DNA of 64,000 nt from positions 1,240,001-1,304,000 of the forward strand of contig NZ_JBODJB010000001.1 of assembly GCF_050611725.1 (NCBI RefSeq), given 5' to 3'. The notes under the pieces were generated by a model. It did no database searches. It had not been told where the DNA came from and saw nothing but the letters and a program-made list of their open reading frames with translations. Made by a program: the position numbers and the translations under genes. This DNA is from Ferruginibacter sp050611725. Lineage in GTDB: Bacteria > Bacteroidota > Bacteroidia > Chitinophagales > Chitinophagaceae. Of the stretch, positions 25,840-34,980 are shown one piece after another. Numbering within the stretch: the first letter of the stretch is position 1; each line of letters begins with the position of its first letter.

Positions 25840-26250
25840 ATGTATAGTTTAAGAACCATCTTGTATAGTTTCACCATTTGGGTATTAGCAGCAATGATCA
25901 ATGCTCTGTTAAGTGCCACCTTATTGATTTTTTCCGAAGCGGAGTATTTAGATAGTTGGCCGGGGGTATTCGTACTTGCGCTTGTTTTTTCATTGTTGTT
26001 CTCTGCCCCCGGCATTTTTATTTTTTGGCTGGTCTTTATTTCAAATACAAAAGATAAAAACCTTTTCAGGCTTTTGCTTCGTACAGGAATCATCTGTTCG
26101 GCAGCAAGCGGACTCCTTTTTGTGGTTTTGTTAGGGCATGAATTTAAAGGACAGGAAAATTATCTGGGATTCTTTGGTGTAGTCGCTGCTATTACAGCGA
26201 TCATGATTCACCATCGACCCATCGTATCACTTAATACTAAAAGCAAGTAA
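25840..26250 (+). CDS. Four-helix membrane protein, unknown function
   Basis: 136 residues with four hydrophobic helices at about 7-30, 43-66, 78-98 and 106-122, and a basic C-terminus. No catalytic motif. It follows operator copy 2, so it appears to be a second transcription unit under the same regulator, and it runs into the DUF4173-like gene 27 bases later. The family is not recognised. Confidence 0.7.
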   Translation: MYSLRTILYSFTIWVLAAMINALLSATLLIFSEAEYLDSWPGVFVLALVFSLLFSAPGIFIFWLVFISNTKDKNLFRLLLRTGIICSAASGLLFVVLLGHEFKGQENYLGFFGVVAAITAIMIHHRPIVSLNTKSK

Positions 26251-26277
26251 ATAACGAGAACAATAAAAATTAAATAA

Positions 26278-27849
26278 ATGAAAAACGAGTCATTAAAAAT
26301 CATCTTAGTAGCGGTAGGCGCTGTTTTATTCAATTGTATTTTCTGGCAGGAAAAACTTGCCTTAAATACGGTACTTTTCGCAGCGTTTATATTAACGTCG
26401 GTATTTTATCTGTATCCTGGTACTTTTTCAAAGCCATTGACAAAATGGTTGCTAGCGGCAAACATCATTACACTGGCGGCTGTAATTATTCATAACACTG
26501 TATTAAGCAAACTGGCATTTTGTACAACATTGTTGTTGGTAGTAATATTTGCCGAATACCTGCATCGTTCTGTTTGGTATGCAGCTGCCTCTGCTATTGC
26601 TAATTTTTTAATGATGTTGCCTTCTTTTTTCAACAACATTCAATCAATGAAACAAGGCGGTTTCAAATTAAGGGGTTCCGGCAAATTCTTTCGATTTCTT
26701 ATCATTCCATTGATATTGACTTTTGCATTTTTTCTGATGTACAATTTTGCCAACGTTGTTTTTCAGAATCTGATGAATGATGTTGGAATGGCTATACAAC
26801 ATTTCTTTGCCCGTTTCTTTACTTGGTTTAGCTGGCAGCGATTTGGGTTTTTATTGGTTGGTCTGTTTGTTACCGGTGGACTTTTATTAAAAAGCGATAT
26901 TGGATATTTCTCAACAGCAGATATCAGCCAAAAGAATGATCTATATAGAAAGAAAAATGATCTGAAAAAATGGAAAGAGACGCATTGGTTTGAATTACTT
27001 TCCATATTCATGGGGCGTTTTGCTAATGGAGTGATGGCCTTAAGAAACGAAAATATTACAGGAATCATTAGTCTGGTTTTATTAAATATTTTATTGCTGT
27101 TTATCAATTGCATTGATATTATGTATGTATGGTTTGGGTTCACTTATAATAACAATATCAATCTTTCTGAATATGTACATGAAGGTGCAGGAATGCTTAT
27201 TTTTTCTATAATGGTAGCAATGGTGTTGCTGTTGTTTTTCTTCAGAGGTAATTTGAATTTTTACAAGAAGAATAAATGGTTACGTTATGGTGCTTATGCA
27301 TGGTTATTTCAAAATGCTATATTGGTCATTTCTGTTTTGTTTCGAGATTATTATTATATAGCCCATATGGGCTTGGCCTACAAACGCATTGGAGTATTGG
27401 TTTTTCTGCTACTTGTATTGGTTGGTTTGATCACCGTTTTTATAAAGATCCAACAACATAAAACAAGTTATTATTTGCTTAGAGTAAATGCATGGTTTGC
27501 AATACTGATATTGGTTGTTTCATCTTGTTTTCATTGGGATGAAATGATCGCAAAATATAATCTTGCAAGAAAAGGTACGGTTCAGTTAGATGTTAAATTT
27601 TTACTTTCTCTTTCGGATAAAACCTTGCCTTTAATAGAAAAAAATGTTGGTGTGTTGCAGCAGGCATTGACGCCTATTAAAGGAGGTGAAGGTGAATATT
27701 TGTATCGTTCGCCACTTGATCCGAAACAAGTATTTGAAAACAGAAAAAAGGATTTTTTACAGGATCAAAATACATACTCGTGGCTTTCATGGAATATGTC
27801 TGATGATTATGTGAAAAAATATCTTTCCAAAACGAAGAATGGTTTATAG
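26278..27849 (+). CDS. DUF4173-like polytopic membrane protein
   Basis: 523 residues with about 12 predicted membrane helices in two halves. The first half (about 5-215) contains FRFLIIPLILTFAFFLMYNF; a charged loop lies near 215-245 (DLYRKKNDLKKWKETHWFEL); the second half contains AYKRIGVLVFLLLVLVGLIT and a final soluble tail of about 80 residues. The motif IAHMGLAYKRIG and the ending WDEMIAKYNLARK fit the DUF4153/DUF4173 group. The function of the group is unknown. It is the third membrane-protein gene in the regulator cluster; dgkA-like follows after 34 bases. Confidence 0.7.
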   Translation: MKNESLKIILVAVGAVLFNCIFWQEKLALNTVLFAAFILTSVFYLYPGTFSKPLTKWLLAANIITLAAVIIHNTVLSKLAFCTTLLLVVIFAEYLHRSVWYAAASAIANFLMMLPSFFNNIQSMKQGGFKLRGSGKFFRFLIIPLILTFAFFLMYNFANVVFQNLMNDVGMAIQHFFARFFTWFSWQRFGFLLVGLFVTGGLLLKSDIGYFSTADISQKNDLYRKKNDLKKWKETHWFELLSIFMGRFANGVMALRNENITGIISLVLLNILLLFINCIDIMYVWFGFTYNNNINLSEYVHEGAGMLIFSIMVAMVLLLFFFRGNLNFYKKNKWLRYGAYAWLFQNAILVISVLFRDYYYIAHMGLAYKRIGVLVFLLLVLVGLITVFIKIQQHKTSYYLLRVNAWFAILILVVSSCFHWDEMIAKYNLARKGTVQLDVKFLLSLSDKTLPLIEKNVGVLQQALTPIKGGEGEYLYRSPLDPKQVFENRKKDFLQDQNTYSWLSWNMSDDYVKKYLSKTKNGL

Positions 27850-27883
27850 AATTGTAATTTATTAATTGAAATAAATTTAAGCG

Positions 27884-28231
27884 GTGAAAATATTTTTGAG
27901 TTTTGGCTATGCTTTAAATGGAATATGGCAGTGTTGTAAAAAGGAATTGAATTTTCGAATTCATTTATTTATGATGAGCATTGCTATATTATTGAGTATT
28001 TGCTTTTCAATTAGTAAAATTGAATGGGTACTAATTGTCATGTGTTGCATGTCGGTAGTGGTCACTGAAATGATCAATACTGCATTAGAAAATATAGGTG
28101 ATCATATCAATAAAGCATTTCACCCAACCATAAAAATAATAAAAGATATTGCCGCAGGAGCTGTTCTGGTAAGTGCTATTGGTAGCAGTATAATTGGCTG
28201 TATAATTTTTATTCCTAAAATATTTAATTAA
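27884..28231 (+). CDS. Diacylglycerol kinase (DgkA) family membrane protein
   Basis: 115-residue trimeric-type lipid kinase with three membrane helices. The active-site motif is EMINTALENIGDHI, with KIIKDIAAGAVLVSA in the last part, as in DgkA/undecaprenol kinases. It phosphorylates diacylglycerol or undecaprenol at the inner membrane using ATP. Gram-positive relatives prefer undecaprenol, and the substrate cannot be told here. The start is GTG 27884. It ends 1 base before the DUF1361 gene, indicating one transcript. Confidence 0.9.
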   Translation: MKIFLSFGYALNGIWQCCKKELNFRIHLFMMSIAILLSICFSISKIEWVLIVMCCMSVVVTEMINTALENIGDHINKAFHPTIKIIKDIAAGAVLVSAIGSSIIGCIIFIPKIFN

Positions 28232-28232
28232 T

Positions 28233-28871
28233 ATGATACGGTTATCGACTTTTGAAAAATGGCTTGGAATCTTTGCTACTTTTATTATTGCAATGTTAGT
28301 CTGCCGGGTTTTATATGCCGACACAAAAACATATTTGTTTCTTTTGTGGAATTTATTTCTGGCCTGGATACCTTTTAAAGTAAGCTTGTTTCTAAAAACA
28401 AATCAGACAAAATTTATCTCTACTTTTCTTATAAGTATTTGGTTGTTATTTTTCCCTAATGCATTATACATTGTAACCGACCTTATTCATTTGGAACAGC
28501 GACAGAATATACCGATTTGGTATGATGCGGTATTATTATTTACAAGTTCTTTAGTGGGGTTGATAATGGCTTTTGCATCACTCTACAAGGTTGAAATATT
28601 CTTGAGGGCAAAGTTTACCCGGCCCCTGGTAAATGGTGTAGTATTTCTCTGTTTATTCGCCGGCTCATTCGGAGTTTATTTAGGCAGGTTTTTGCGTTGG
28701 AACAGTTGGGACATAGTTTCTGAGCCTCTGTTATTGGTAAAGCAAATTGCGATACGTTGTGTATATCCGGTGGAACATTACAGAACATGGGCAGTAACAG
28801 TATTGCTTACTTGTTTGTTCAGTTTGTTATATTATGGATCAAGACAACTTAAAGCCACCTCGACTCATTAA
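28233..28871 (+). CDS. DUF1361 family membrane protein
   Basis: 212 residues, about six membrane helices (roughly 10-28, 33-50, 60-82, 95-118, 130-152, 185-203). The motifs LWNLFLAWIPF, WLLFFPNALYIVTDLIHL and FGVYLGRFLRWNSWDIVSEP are characteristic of DUF1361 (PF07099), a family of unknown function. Last gene of the membrane-protein run. Its stop codon overlaps that of the convergent 28868-32305 gene by four bases, leaving no room for a separate terminator. Confidence 0.82.
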   Translation: MIRLSTFEKWLGIFATFIIAMLVCRVLYADTKTYLFLLWNLFLAWIPFKVSLFLKTNQTKFISTFLISIWLLFFPNALYIVTDLIHLEQRQNIPIWYDAVLLFTSSLVGLIMAFASLYKVEIFLRAKFTRPLVNGVVFLCLFAGSFGVYLGRFLRWNSWDIVSEPLLLVKQIAIRCVYPVEHYRTWAVTVLLTCLFSLLYYGSRQLKATSTH

Positions 28872-31800
28872 AAATCCAATCCTAAACTTAAATATTTAAC
28901 AGAAGGCCCTCTGAAAAAACCGGCCATTGGCCACCCTATATCGAATTTTACAAAATAACCGAATAAAACACTTCTTGCACCAAATCCATAGCCACCGGCA
29001 AATGGTCCAATACCGCCAACTTTTGTTCTTACTTGTACCGGAGGATTACCATAAATATTTACAGGTCTTTTTATTCCGTTGTACCCACCATTCCATGCCG
29101 AACCAATATCAAAAAATTGTATTATTTGGAAATTGCGTATAAATGCATTGTTGATCGGATTGTTGAAAAATGTTGTGAATACGGGTAATCTGAACTCACT
29201 ATTGATAGTAACTGCATTATTACCGTTAGCAACATTTTGTGTAAAACCTCTAAGATTTAATGCCAATGATTGAAATGCGTATGTCTGATCCTGAGCAGGT
29301 TTGTTATTAGAGTTGAAAGATGGTTTAAACCACCCGTCGGCACCGCCAAGATAGTAAATAGTTTTTTGGCTACCCCAGCTAAAATCCCCTGCAGCTCTTC
29401 CTGCCCAAATGAAGTTTCTGTAAATAGGATAGTAATAACGAACATCAAAACCCCAGTTGAAATTGAATTTGCCCGAAGCAAATTTTTCTTTGCTGATATC
29501 GGTATTCCAGTCAATGAATGCCTTGTATCTTAAGCCATGCCAGATATTTTGTGCAGGGTTTAATGTATTGTCATAAACATATTGCAAGTTGGTAGTTTGG
29601 AACATACGGTGTTCATCTGGTATCACATTCGGTTTGCCGGAAAAAATGGAATCAACCGTAGAATATACTTTTCTGTCGCTGCGTATGCCAACGGTTAATT
29701 GCAGTCTTTTTGTTTCATCAAACGGATAACTAACATTTACCTGATACAGATTTGTAAGTGCTTTGGCAGGGTATAAATATCTGCTTTGTACCTGGTTTAT
29801 ATCGTCGGTAGGTTTATCATCTATTGTGGTTCCAAAAAGAAATTTTTCATTGTTTCTGTAATAGGTTGTCCCCCAGTCAATTCTTCTTTTAAAATTTTGA
29901 TAACTTAACAACCATTCATGATCTTTAAGATTAGAAGATAACCTTACACCGCCAAGGATTTTTACATCTTCCATTAATTCAGAAACAGCAAATTTTATAA
30001 ACCCGTTTACAACAGTATTCGGTTGTAGTGTAATAGGTCCTCTTCCGCCTTGGTATGGTTGGTATCTGTTTAATAAAATTGCATTGTTGAATAACTCAGC
30101 CCCACCATTATCTACATAAAATTTTACAGGTTTGTATTTGTAATTTTTTGCCTTTTGCAACACATTCTCATCGGCGTTTTCGCTTGTAGTAAATACTTGG
30201 CCAAGTGCCACGCTATCCTGCTTTTCATTACTGAATTCAGATTGGAAAATATCATTTTCTACTTTTGCCGAATCAACAATAATGTTACTATCTATTGCAG
30301 CAGCTTCCTGAACGATCTTGTCAGCCATTACAATGTTTCTCATATAGGTAGTAGGCGGCACCGTTATATTTCTGCGTTTAAGTGTATTCTCGTCTATTTT
30401 AAGTTTATATAATATTTTTTCATCACTTTGTCTGGTTACCTCACTTACCTGATTGTTTTCGCCGGCAATACGAGTTTCGGCAACACTGCTTTGATAATTA
30501 GTTAAGGGAAAAGTATAAGCAGAATCTTCAGAGATGGCAACTACTGCAATTGAGTCAACATCCATTTTATTGTTAGCTTTAAGTACACTGTCAACTTCTT
30601 TTTCAGAAGGGTTGTGTAAAATATCTTCCCCTATCAAAACCAATGTATCCAAGCCGGAACTTTTTGTATTGAAGAAACCTGCATAACGATTGCCAACACC
30701 ATTCTCATCACTGATAAAAGTAAAATGATTGATGTTGTATTGCATCGGATATCGGGCATTGCCATATTTTAAATTTGACAATTGAGATATCTGATTTAAT
30801 TCTGCTTTACCACCAAAATTGGTAACTAAAAAAACATTGTAACGATTATTGCTGGGCAATACGGTATCCCCGCTTTTTGCATCAGGTGAAGGACGATTGC
30901 TGCTGAAAATGATCCCGTTCTTATTTGAAAACTGCACAAACGATGCATCCAGATCATCATAAACATCATTAGTGATCTGTTGCACTTTTTCTTTGCCCAT
31001 ATCAAATGTGAAAATATCTGTGTGGCCATTTTTTACGGCACTTATCAAAAGCATTTCACTGTTATAAGGGCTGTAACTAACATCCTGTATGAGATCAAAT
31101 TTATCGCTAAGTTCAAGTTTGTACCTCTTAATTCTGGCCTCTGTATCAAACTCAAACATTTTTACTTTTCCTTCATCTATATAAATAACTAAAAGCCTTG
31201 TTCCCGTTGGGTTCCATGCTAACAACGGATAGCCGGGGTTAACTGCATTTTTGTATGTTCTAACACCATATTTAAGCAAAGTGGTGTTTTCGTCATCTTC
31301 GTTCAATATTACTCTTGTTATCCCTTTTTTGTATTGTACAAATGCGTACGCATTGATCTTTTTATTCGGATTTACATTTATCCTGTAATAATCGAGTCTT
31401 TTATTGATATCGAAACTCTCAATATAATTCCCTTTTGGATAAGGCTTTCTTCTATTGATATCGTTATCATATTTTTCTTCCTGATATTCCATAAATTCTG
31501 CAAGCACCGCTTTGAACTTTTTTTTGCAAACCTGTTCGCAGGCTTTGTTCAGATTTTTATAGATACGTGCCAAGTAAAGCAGATAAGTAACATTTTCTTT
31601 TTTATATTTTTCCTGAATAAAGTACCAGAACGAGTGACCGGCTAATAATGGCTTTTCAAAAGCGAAGTCGTAAAAATTTTTGTAGTTGCCACTGAGTATT
31701 TCACTTTTTAGTTCATCATCTAATGCCGTGCTCCAGTTGTTTCCGGTAAATGCAATGTAACCATCTGTAAGCCATTGAGGCAGATCAAGTAATGCCTGGT

Positions 31801-32305
31801 TGCCTGCGATCTCTCCAAAATCATCGCCGAACAAAACATTTTCAGTAAGCACTTTGGCAATACCTTCTTTAATTTGTTTGCGAAGGTCTTCATGGTCTCC
31901 ATTAAAGTACACTACCATTTTGTTGTTTACCAATTTGGTAAGTCCGCCTGTGTTTTGCCAATCGGAGCCCAAACCAATATTTGATTGTTTGAAATCTTTA
32001 TAATCATTATAAACAACAATATTTGCCCTTCGTTGCAGGTTGTATTCAGTAAAAGTTTCTAATGCAGGTAATTCTTTCTCCGCTACCTGCGCAACAAATT
32101 TTCCAAGCTCCTGTCCGCTTTGGCTATAATAAACATTGAAGTTTTTTGTTTGATAATATTCCCATTTGAATTTTTTGTATTGAATACGGTTCTTTCCAAA
32201 TTCAACGGCATTAACTTGCGCTTTTGTAATAAGCGGAAACAGGCAATATGAAAGCAGTAGTATAAAAATAATTTTGATACCGGCTTTAGTACCACTATTC
32301 ACCAT
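28868..32305 (-). CDS. Large envelope protein: peptidase-MA-like, TolB-like propeller and C-terminal barrel
   Basis: 1145 residues from ATG 32305, chosen because it gives a normal signal peptide (IIFILLLSYCLFPLITKA, cleavage before Q); ATG 32392 would add 29 polar residues in front. Domain order: a gluzincin/peptidase-MA-like region (about 35-310) that keeps LPQWLTDGYIAFTG but lacks the HExxH zinc motif; a PD40/TolB-like beta-propeller (about 320-590); a low-complexity linker with VDSIAVVAISEDS; then a C-terminal domain of about 400 residues with outer-membrane-barrel features (NSEFRLPVF, FQIIQFFDIGSAWNG, GGIGPFAGGYGFGARSVLFG, final F). Related Bacteroidota proteins are often labelled TolB-like. 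The role is unknown; a dead protease is inferred. Confidence 0.75.
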   Translation of the reverse strand: MVNSGTKAGIKIIFILLLSYCLFPLITKAQVNAVEFGKNRIQYKKFKWEYYQTKNFNVYYSQSGQELGKFVAQVAEKELPALETFTEYNLQRRANIVVYNDYKDFKQSNIGLGSDWQNTGGLTKLVNNKMVVYFNGDHEDLRKQIKEGIAKVLTENVLFGDDFGEIAGNQALLDLPQWLTDGYIAFTGNNWSTALDDELKSEILSGNYKNFYDFAFEKPLLAGHSFWYFIQEKYKKENVTYLLYLARIYKNLNKACEQVCKKKFKAVLAEFMEYQEEKYDNDINRRKPYPKGNYIESFDINKRLDYYRINVNPNKKINAYAFVQYKKGITRVILNEDDENTTLLKYGVRTYKNAVNPGYPLLAWNPTGTRLLVIYIDEGKVKMFEFDTEARIKRYKLELSDKFDLIQDVSYSPYNSEMLLISAVKNGHTDIFTFDMGKEKVQQITNDVYDDLDASFVQFSNKNGIIFSSNRPSPDAKSGDTVLPSNNRYNVFLVTNFGGKAELNQISQLSNLKYGNARYPMQYNINHFTFISDENGVGNRYAGFFNTKSSGLDTLVLIGEDILHNPSEKEVDSVLKANNKMDVDSIAVVAISEDSAYTFPLTNYQSSVAETRIAGENNQVSEVTRQSDEKILYKLKIDENTLKRRNITVPPTTYMRNIVMADKIVQEAAAIDSNIIVDSAKVENDIFQSEFSNEKQDSVALGQVFTTSENADENVLQKAKNYKYKPVKFYVDNGGAELFNNAILLNRYQPYQGGRGPITLQPNTVVNGFIKFAVSELMEDVKILGGVRLSSNLKDHEWLLSYQNFKRRIDWGTTYYRNNEKFLFGTTIDDKPTDDINQVQSRYLYPAKALTNLYQVNVSYPFDETKRLQLTVGIRSDRKVYSTVDSIFSGKPNVIPDEHRMFQTTNLQYVYDNTLNPAQNIWHGLRYKAFIDWNTDISKEKFASGKFNFNWGFDVRYYYPIYRNFIWAGRAAGDFSWGSQKTIYYLGGADGWFKPSFNSNNKPAQDQTYAFQSLALNLRGFTQNVANGNNAVTINSEFRLPVFTTFFNNPINNAFIRNFQIIQFFDIGSAWNGGYNGIKRPVNIYGNPPVQVRTKVGGIGPFAGGYGFGARSVLFGYFVKFDIGWPMAGFFRGPSVKYLSLGLDF

Positions 32306-32457
32306 CGTTGTGTCACTCACTTGTGCTATTTGTTCATTATTGAGCTTTTTCCACATTCTATGATTATATTTAAAAGAGACATTACTTTGCATAAACTGAA
32401 TTGTACCTTAAAATTAGTTGTTTTAAAATAAATGCTCAATATCAAATCTTTAATAAA

Positions 32458-33096
32458 GTGTTACAGATAAAATCCTTTGTTTTTAGCCCTATTCAGGAAA
32501 ATACCTATGTACTCTATAATGAGTCGAAAGAGTGTATGATCATAGACCCCGGCTGTTATTTTGATGAGGAAAAAGCAACACTGCAATCATTCATTGAACA
32601 GATGCACTTGCAGCCTAAAATGTTGCTCAATACGCACTGCCATTTAGACCATGTATTTGGTAACAAATTTGTAGCCGAAACTTACGGGCTAACACTGCAG
32701 CTACACGAAATTGAGCAACAAGTGTTGGCATTTGCACCAACTTCCGGCCTGATGTATAATTTGCCTTTCGATAATTATGTCGGCGATTTTATTCTATTAA
32801 AAGAAAAAGATACTGTTTTGTTAGGTGAGGATGAATTAAAAGTGATTGAAGCACCCGGTCATTCTCCCGGGCATATTTGTTTCTATTCGGCAAAGCAGCA
32901 TTTTTTAATCGGAGGTGATGTGTTGTTTCAAAGAGGTATCGGAAGAAGCGATCTGCCTGGAGGAAACCACGAAACATTATTAAAAAGTATCAGAGAAAAA
33001 CTATTTGTACTACCCGATGAAACGATCGTCCATAGTGGTCATGGTCCTGCTACTACTATTGGCGAAGAGAAAATGTATAATCCATATTTAAATTGA
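32458..33096 (+). CDS. Metallo-beta-lactamase-fold hydrolase (glyoxalase II-like)
   Basis: 212 residues from GTG 32458, where the family's usual beginning LQIKSFVFSPIQENTYVLY sits; the TTG at 32401 would add 19 unlike residues. Zinc ligands: LNTHCHLDHVFGN, APGHSPGHICFYSA, IGGDVLFQRGIGRSDLPGG and VHSGHGPATTIGEEK. This set is that of the small hydroxyacylglutathione-hydrolase/YcbL group, which hydrolyses thioesters; the real substrate is not known. Its 3' end overlaps the epimerase gene by 9 bases. Confidence 0.93.
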   Translation: MLQIKSFVFSPIQENTYVLYNESKECMIIDPGCYFDEEKATLQSFIEQMHLQPKMLLNTHCHLDHVFGNKFVAETYGLTLQLHEIEQQVLAFAPTSGLMYNLPFDNYVGDFILLKEKDTVLLGEDELKVIEAPGHSPGHICFYSAKQHFLIGGDVLFQRGIGRSDLPGGNHETLLKSIREKLFVLPDETIVHSGHGPATTIGEEKMYNPYLN

Positions 33097-33486
33097 TTGG
33101 CACAATTCAATTAAAACTCCATTGGTAGTTTTGGGATGAAGAAAGCAAACTAATTTATTGTCGGCTCCTTTTTTGGGAGTTTCATTTAATAAAATAAATC
33201 CTTCATCTTTTAATCGTTGCATTTCAGCTTCAATATCTAATACTTCAAAAGCTATATGGTGTATGGCTTCACCCTTTTTCTCTATGTATTTGGCAATAAC
33301 ACCATCATTGGTAATACTTTCCAATAATTCAATTTTTGTGTCACCTGTTTGAAAGAATGCAGTATTTACATGCTCACTTTCAACCGATTCCGTCTTATAG
33401 CACTGACTATTTAACAGTTTTTCGAACAATGGAATAGATATTGCCAGTTCTTTAACAGCGATACCAATGTGTTCTACTTTTAGCAT
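33088..33486 (-). CDS. mce: Methylmalonyl-CoA epimerase
   Basis: Interconverts (S)- and (R)-methylmalonyl-CoA, linking propionyl-CoA and succinyl-CoA. It is a vicinal-oxygen-chelate protein of 132 residues with two beta-alpha-beta-beta-beta halves. Metal ligands are visible in VEHIGIAVK, GEAIHHIAFEV and GVLIELCQ. The length is normal. The mutase large subunit is not in the window, but a free B12-binding subunit is at 51082-51489. Convergent with the metallo-hydrolase gene. Confidence 0.94.
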   Translation of the reverse strand: MLKVEHIGIAVKELAISIPLFEKLLNSQCYKTESVESEHVNTAFFQTGDTKIELLESITNDGVIAKYIEKKGEAIHHIAFEVLDIEAEMQRLKDEGFILLNETPKKGADNKLVCFLHPKTTNGVLIELCQSI

Positions 33487-33631
33487 AATTGATGTGTTTG
33501 GTCAGAATAGGCGTTTGATAGCTGAAAACTTGTTACGAAATAGGTAAATTGACTGATTTGGAGTCGATTTATAAGCTAAAATAGAACAGTTTGTATTAAT
33601 TTCGTGTTATAAAATTAAATTAGAAGATACT

Positions 33632-34849
33632 ATGTTGAAATTGCCGATTTATCTGGACAATAATGCTACCACTCCAATGGACCCAAGGGTTTTGGAGGCG
33701 ATGACACCTTACTTTTTACAGCATTTTGGAAATGCGGCAAGTCGTAACCACCCATTTGGCTGGGAAGCGGAAGAAGCAGTTGATTATGCCCGTGAGCAGG
33801 TTGCTAAATTAATAGGCGCAGATCCGAAAGAAATTATTTTTACCAGCGGTGCTACCGAAGGTGATAACCTTGGTATCAAAGGTGTGTATGAAATGTATGC
33901 AAGTAAAGGTAACCATATCATCACTGCTACTACAGAACACAAAGCGGTTTTAGATACTTGTAAGCACATTGAAAAACTTGGCGGTGAAGTAACTTATTTA
34001 CAGGTTAAACCCGATGGCTTAATTGATTTGAAAGAATTAGAAGCAGCGATCAAACCAACTACTATTTTAATAGCTATCATGTATGCCAATAACGAAATTG
34101 GTACAGTAATGCCGATCAAAGAGATCAGTGCTATTGCTCGTAAGCATGGTGTTTTGGTTTTTACAGATGGTACACAAGCAGTAGGTAAAATACCGGTTGA
34201 TGTAAATAAAGATGGTATTGACCTAATGGCTTTTACAGCTCATAAAATGTACGGACCAAAAGGTGTTGGTGCGTTGTATGTTCGTAGAAAAAATCCAAGA
34301 GTAAAAGTTACTGCTCAAATGGATGGCGGTGGTCATGAAAGAGGAATGAGAAGCGGTACTTTAAATGTTCCGGGGATTGTTGGTTTTGGTAAAGCGTGTG
34401 AATTGTGTATGTTGGATATGGAAGAAGATACAAAACGCATCAGTAAGATGAGAGATCATCTTGAAACAGAATTAATGAAATTAGAAGAAGCATACATTAA
34501 CGGTAGTACAGAACATCGTTTACCGCATGTAACAAACATTTCTTTCAAACATGTTGAAGGAGAAGGGTTGTTGATGGGCTTTAATAAAAATATTGCTTTA
34601 AGTTCAGGCTCAGCTTGTACTTCGGCTTCTCTTGAACCATCGTATGTTTTAAAAGCATTAGGTTTGGGAGATGATCTGGCACATAGTTCTTTACGTTTTG
34701 GCTTAAGCCGTTTTACAACTCAAGAAGAGATTGATTATACCATTAAAGCCATCAGTGAAACGGTGTTGAAACTGAGAGAAATGAGTCCGCTTTGGGAAAT
34801 GTATAAAGAAGGAATTGATTTAAGTACGATAGAGTGGGCACACCATTAA
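33632..34849 (+). CDS. iscS: IscS, cysteine desulfurase
   Basis: PLP enzyme that takes sulfur from cysteine and hands it to IscU for Fe-S cluster assembly and to thiolation pathways. 405 residues. YLDNNATTPMDPRV at the N-terminus, FTSGATEGDNLGIKG, TEHKAVLD, the Schiff-base Lys in FTAHKMYGPKGVGALYVR, and the persulfide Cys in ALSSGSACTSASLEPS. It is the first gene of iscS-iscU-iscA. The 131-base gap to iscU holds a MITE-like inverted repeat. Confidence 0.97.
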   Translation: MLKLPIYLDNNATTPMDPRVLEAMTPYFLQHFGNAASRNHPFGWEAEEAVDYAREQVAKLIGADPKEIIFTSGATEGDNLGIKGVYEMYASKGNHIITATTEHKAVLDTCKHIEKLGGEVTYLQVKPDGLIDLKELEAAIKPTTILIAIMYANNEIGTVMPIKEISAIARKHGVLVFTDGTQAVGKIPVDVNKDGIDLMAFTAHKMYGPKGVGALYVRRKNPRVKVTAQMDGGGHERGMRSGTLNVPGIVGFGKACELCMLDMEEDTKRISKMRDHLETELMKLEEAYINGSTEHRLPHVTNISFKHVEGEGLLMGFNKNIALSSGSACTSASLEPSYVLKALGLGDDLAHSSLRFGLSRFTTQEEIDYTIKAISETVLKLREMSPLWEMYKEGIDLSTIEWAHH

Positions 34850-34850
34850 T

Positions 34851-34973
34851 GCCCCATCCCCTAAAGGGGAGAAAAGGCAAAAAGTATAATTTTTTTTAAG
34901 AGTTCTTATTTTACAAAATATTAAAACCTGCGTCCTCCAGCAGAGTACAAACTCCCCTTTAGGGGATGGGGGC
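34851..34973. mobile_element. MITE-like inverted repeat element between iscS and iscU
   Basis: Left arm GCCCCATCCCCTAAAGGGGA plus G (34851-34871) and right arm (34952-34973) are reverse complements over 21 bases with one extra G in the right arm. About 80 AT-rich bases lie between, with no coding capacity. The arms start immediately after the iscS stop and end 7 bases before the iscU ATG. No transposase gene is present, so if it moved it did so in trans. It would put a large hairpin in the isc mRNA. Confidence 0.65.
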
Positions 34974-34980
34974 AAAAATC

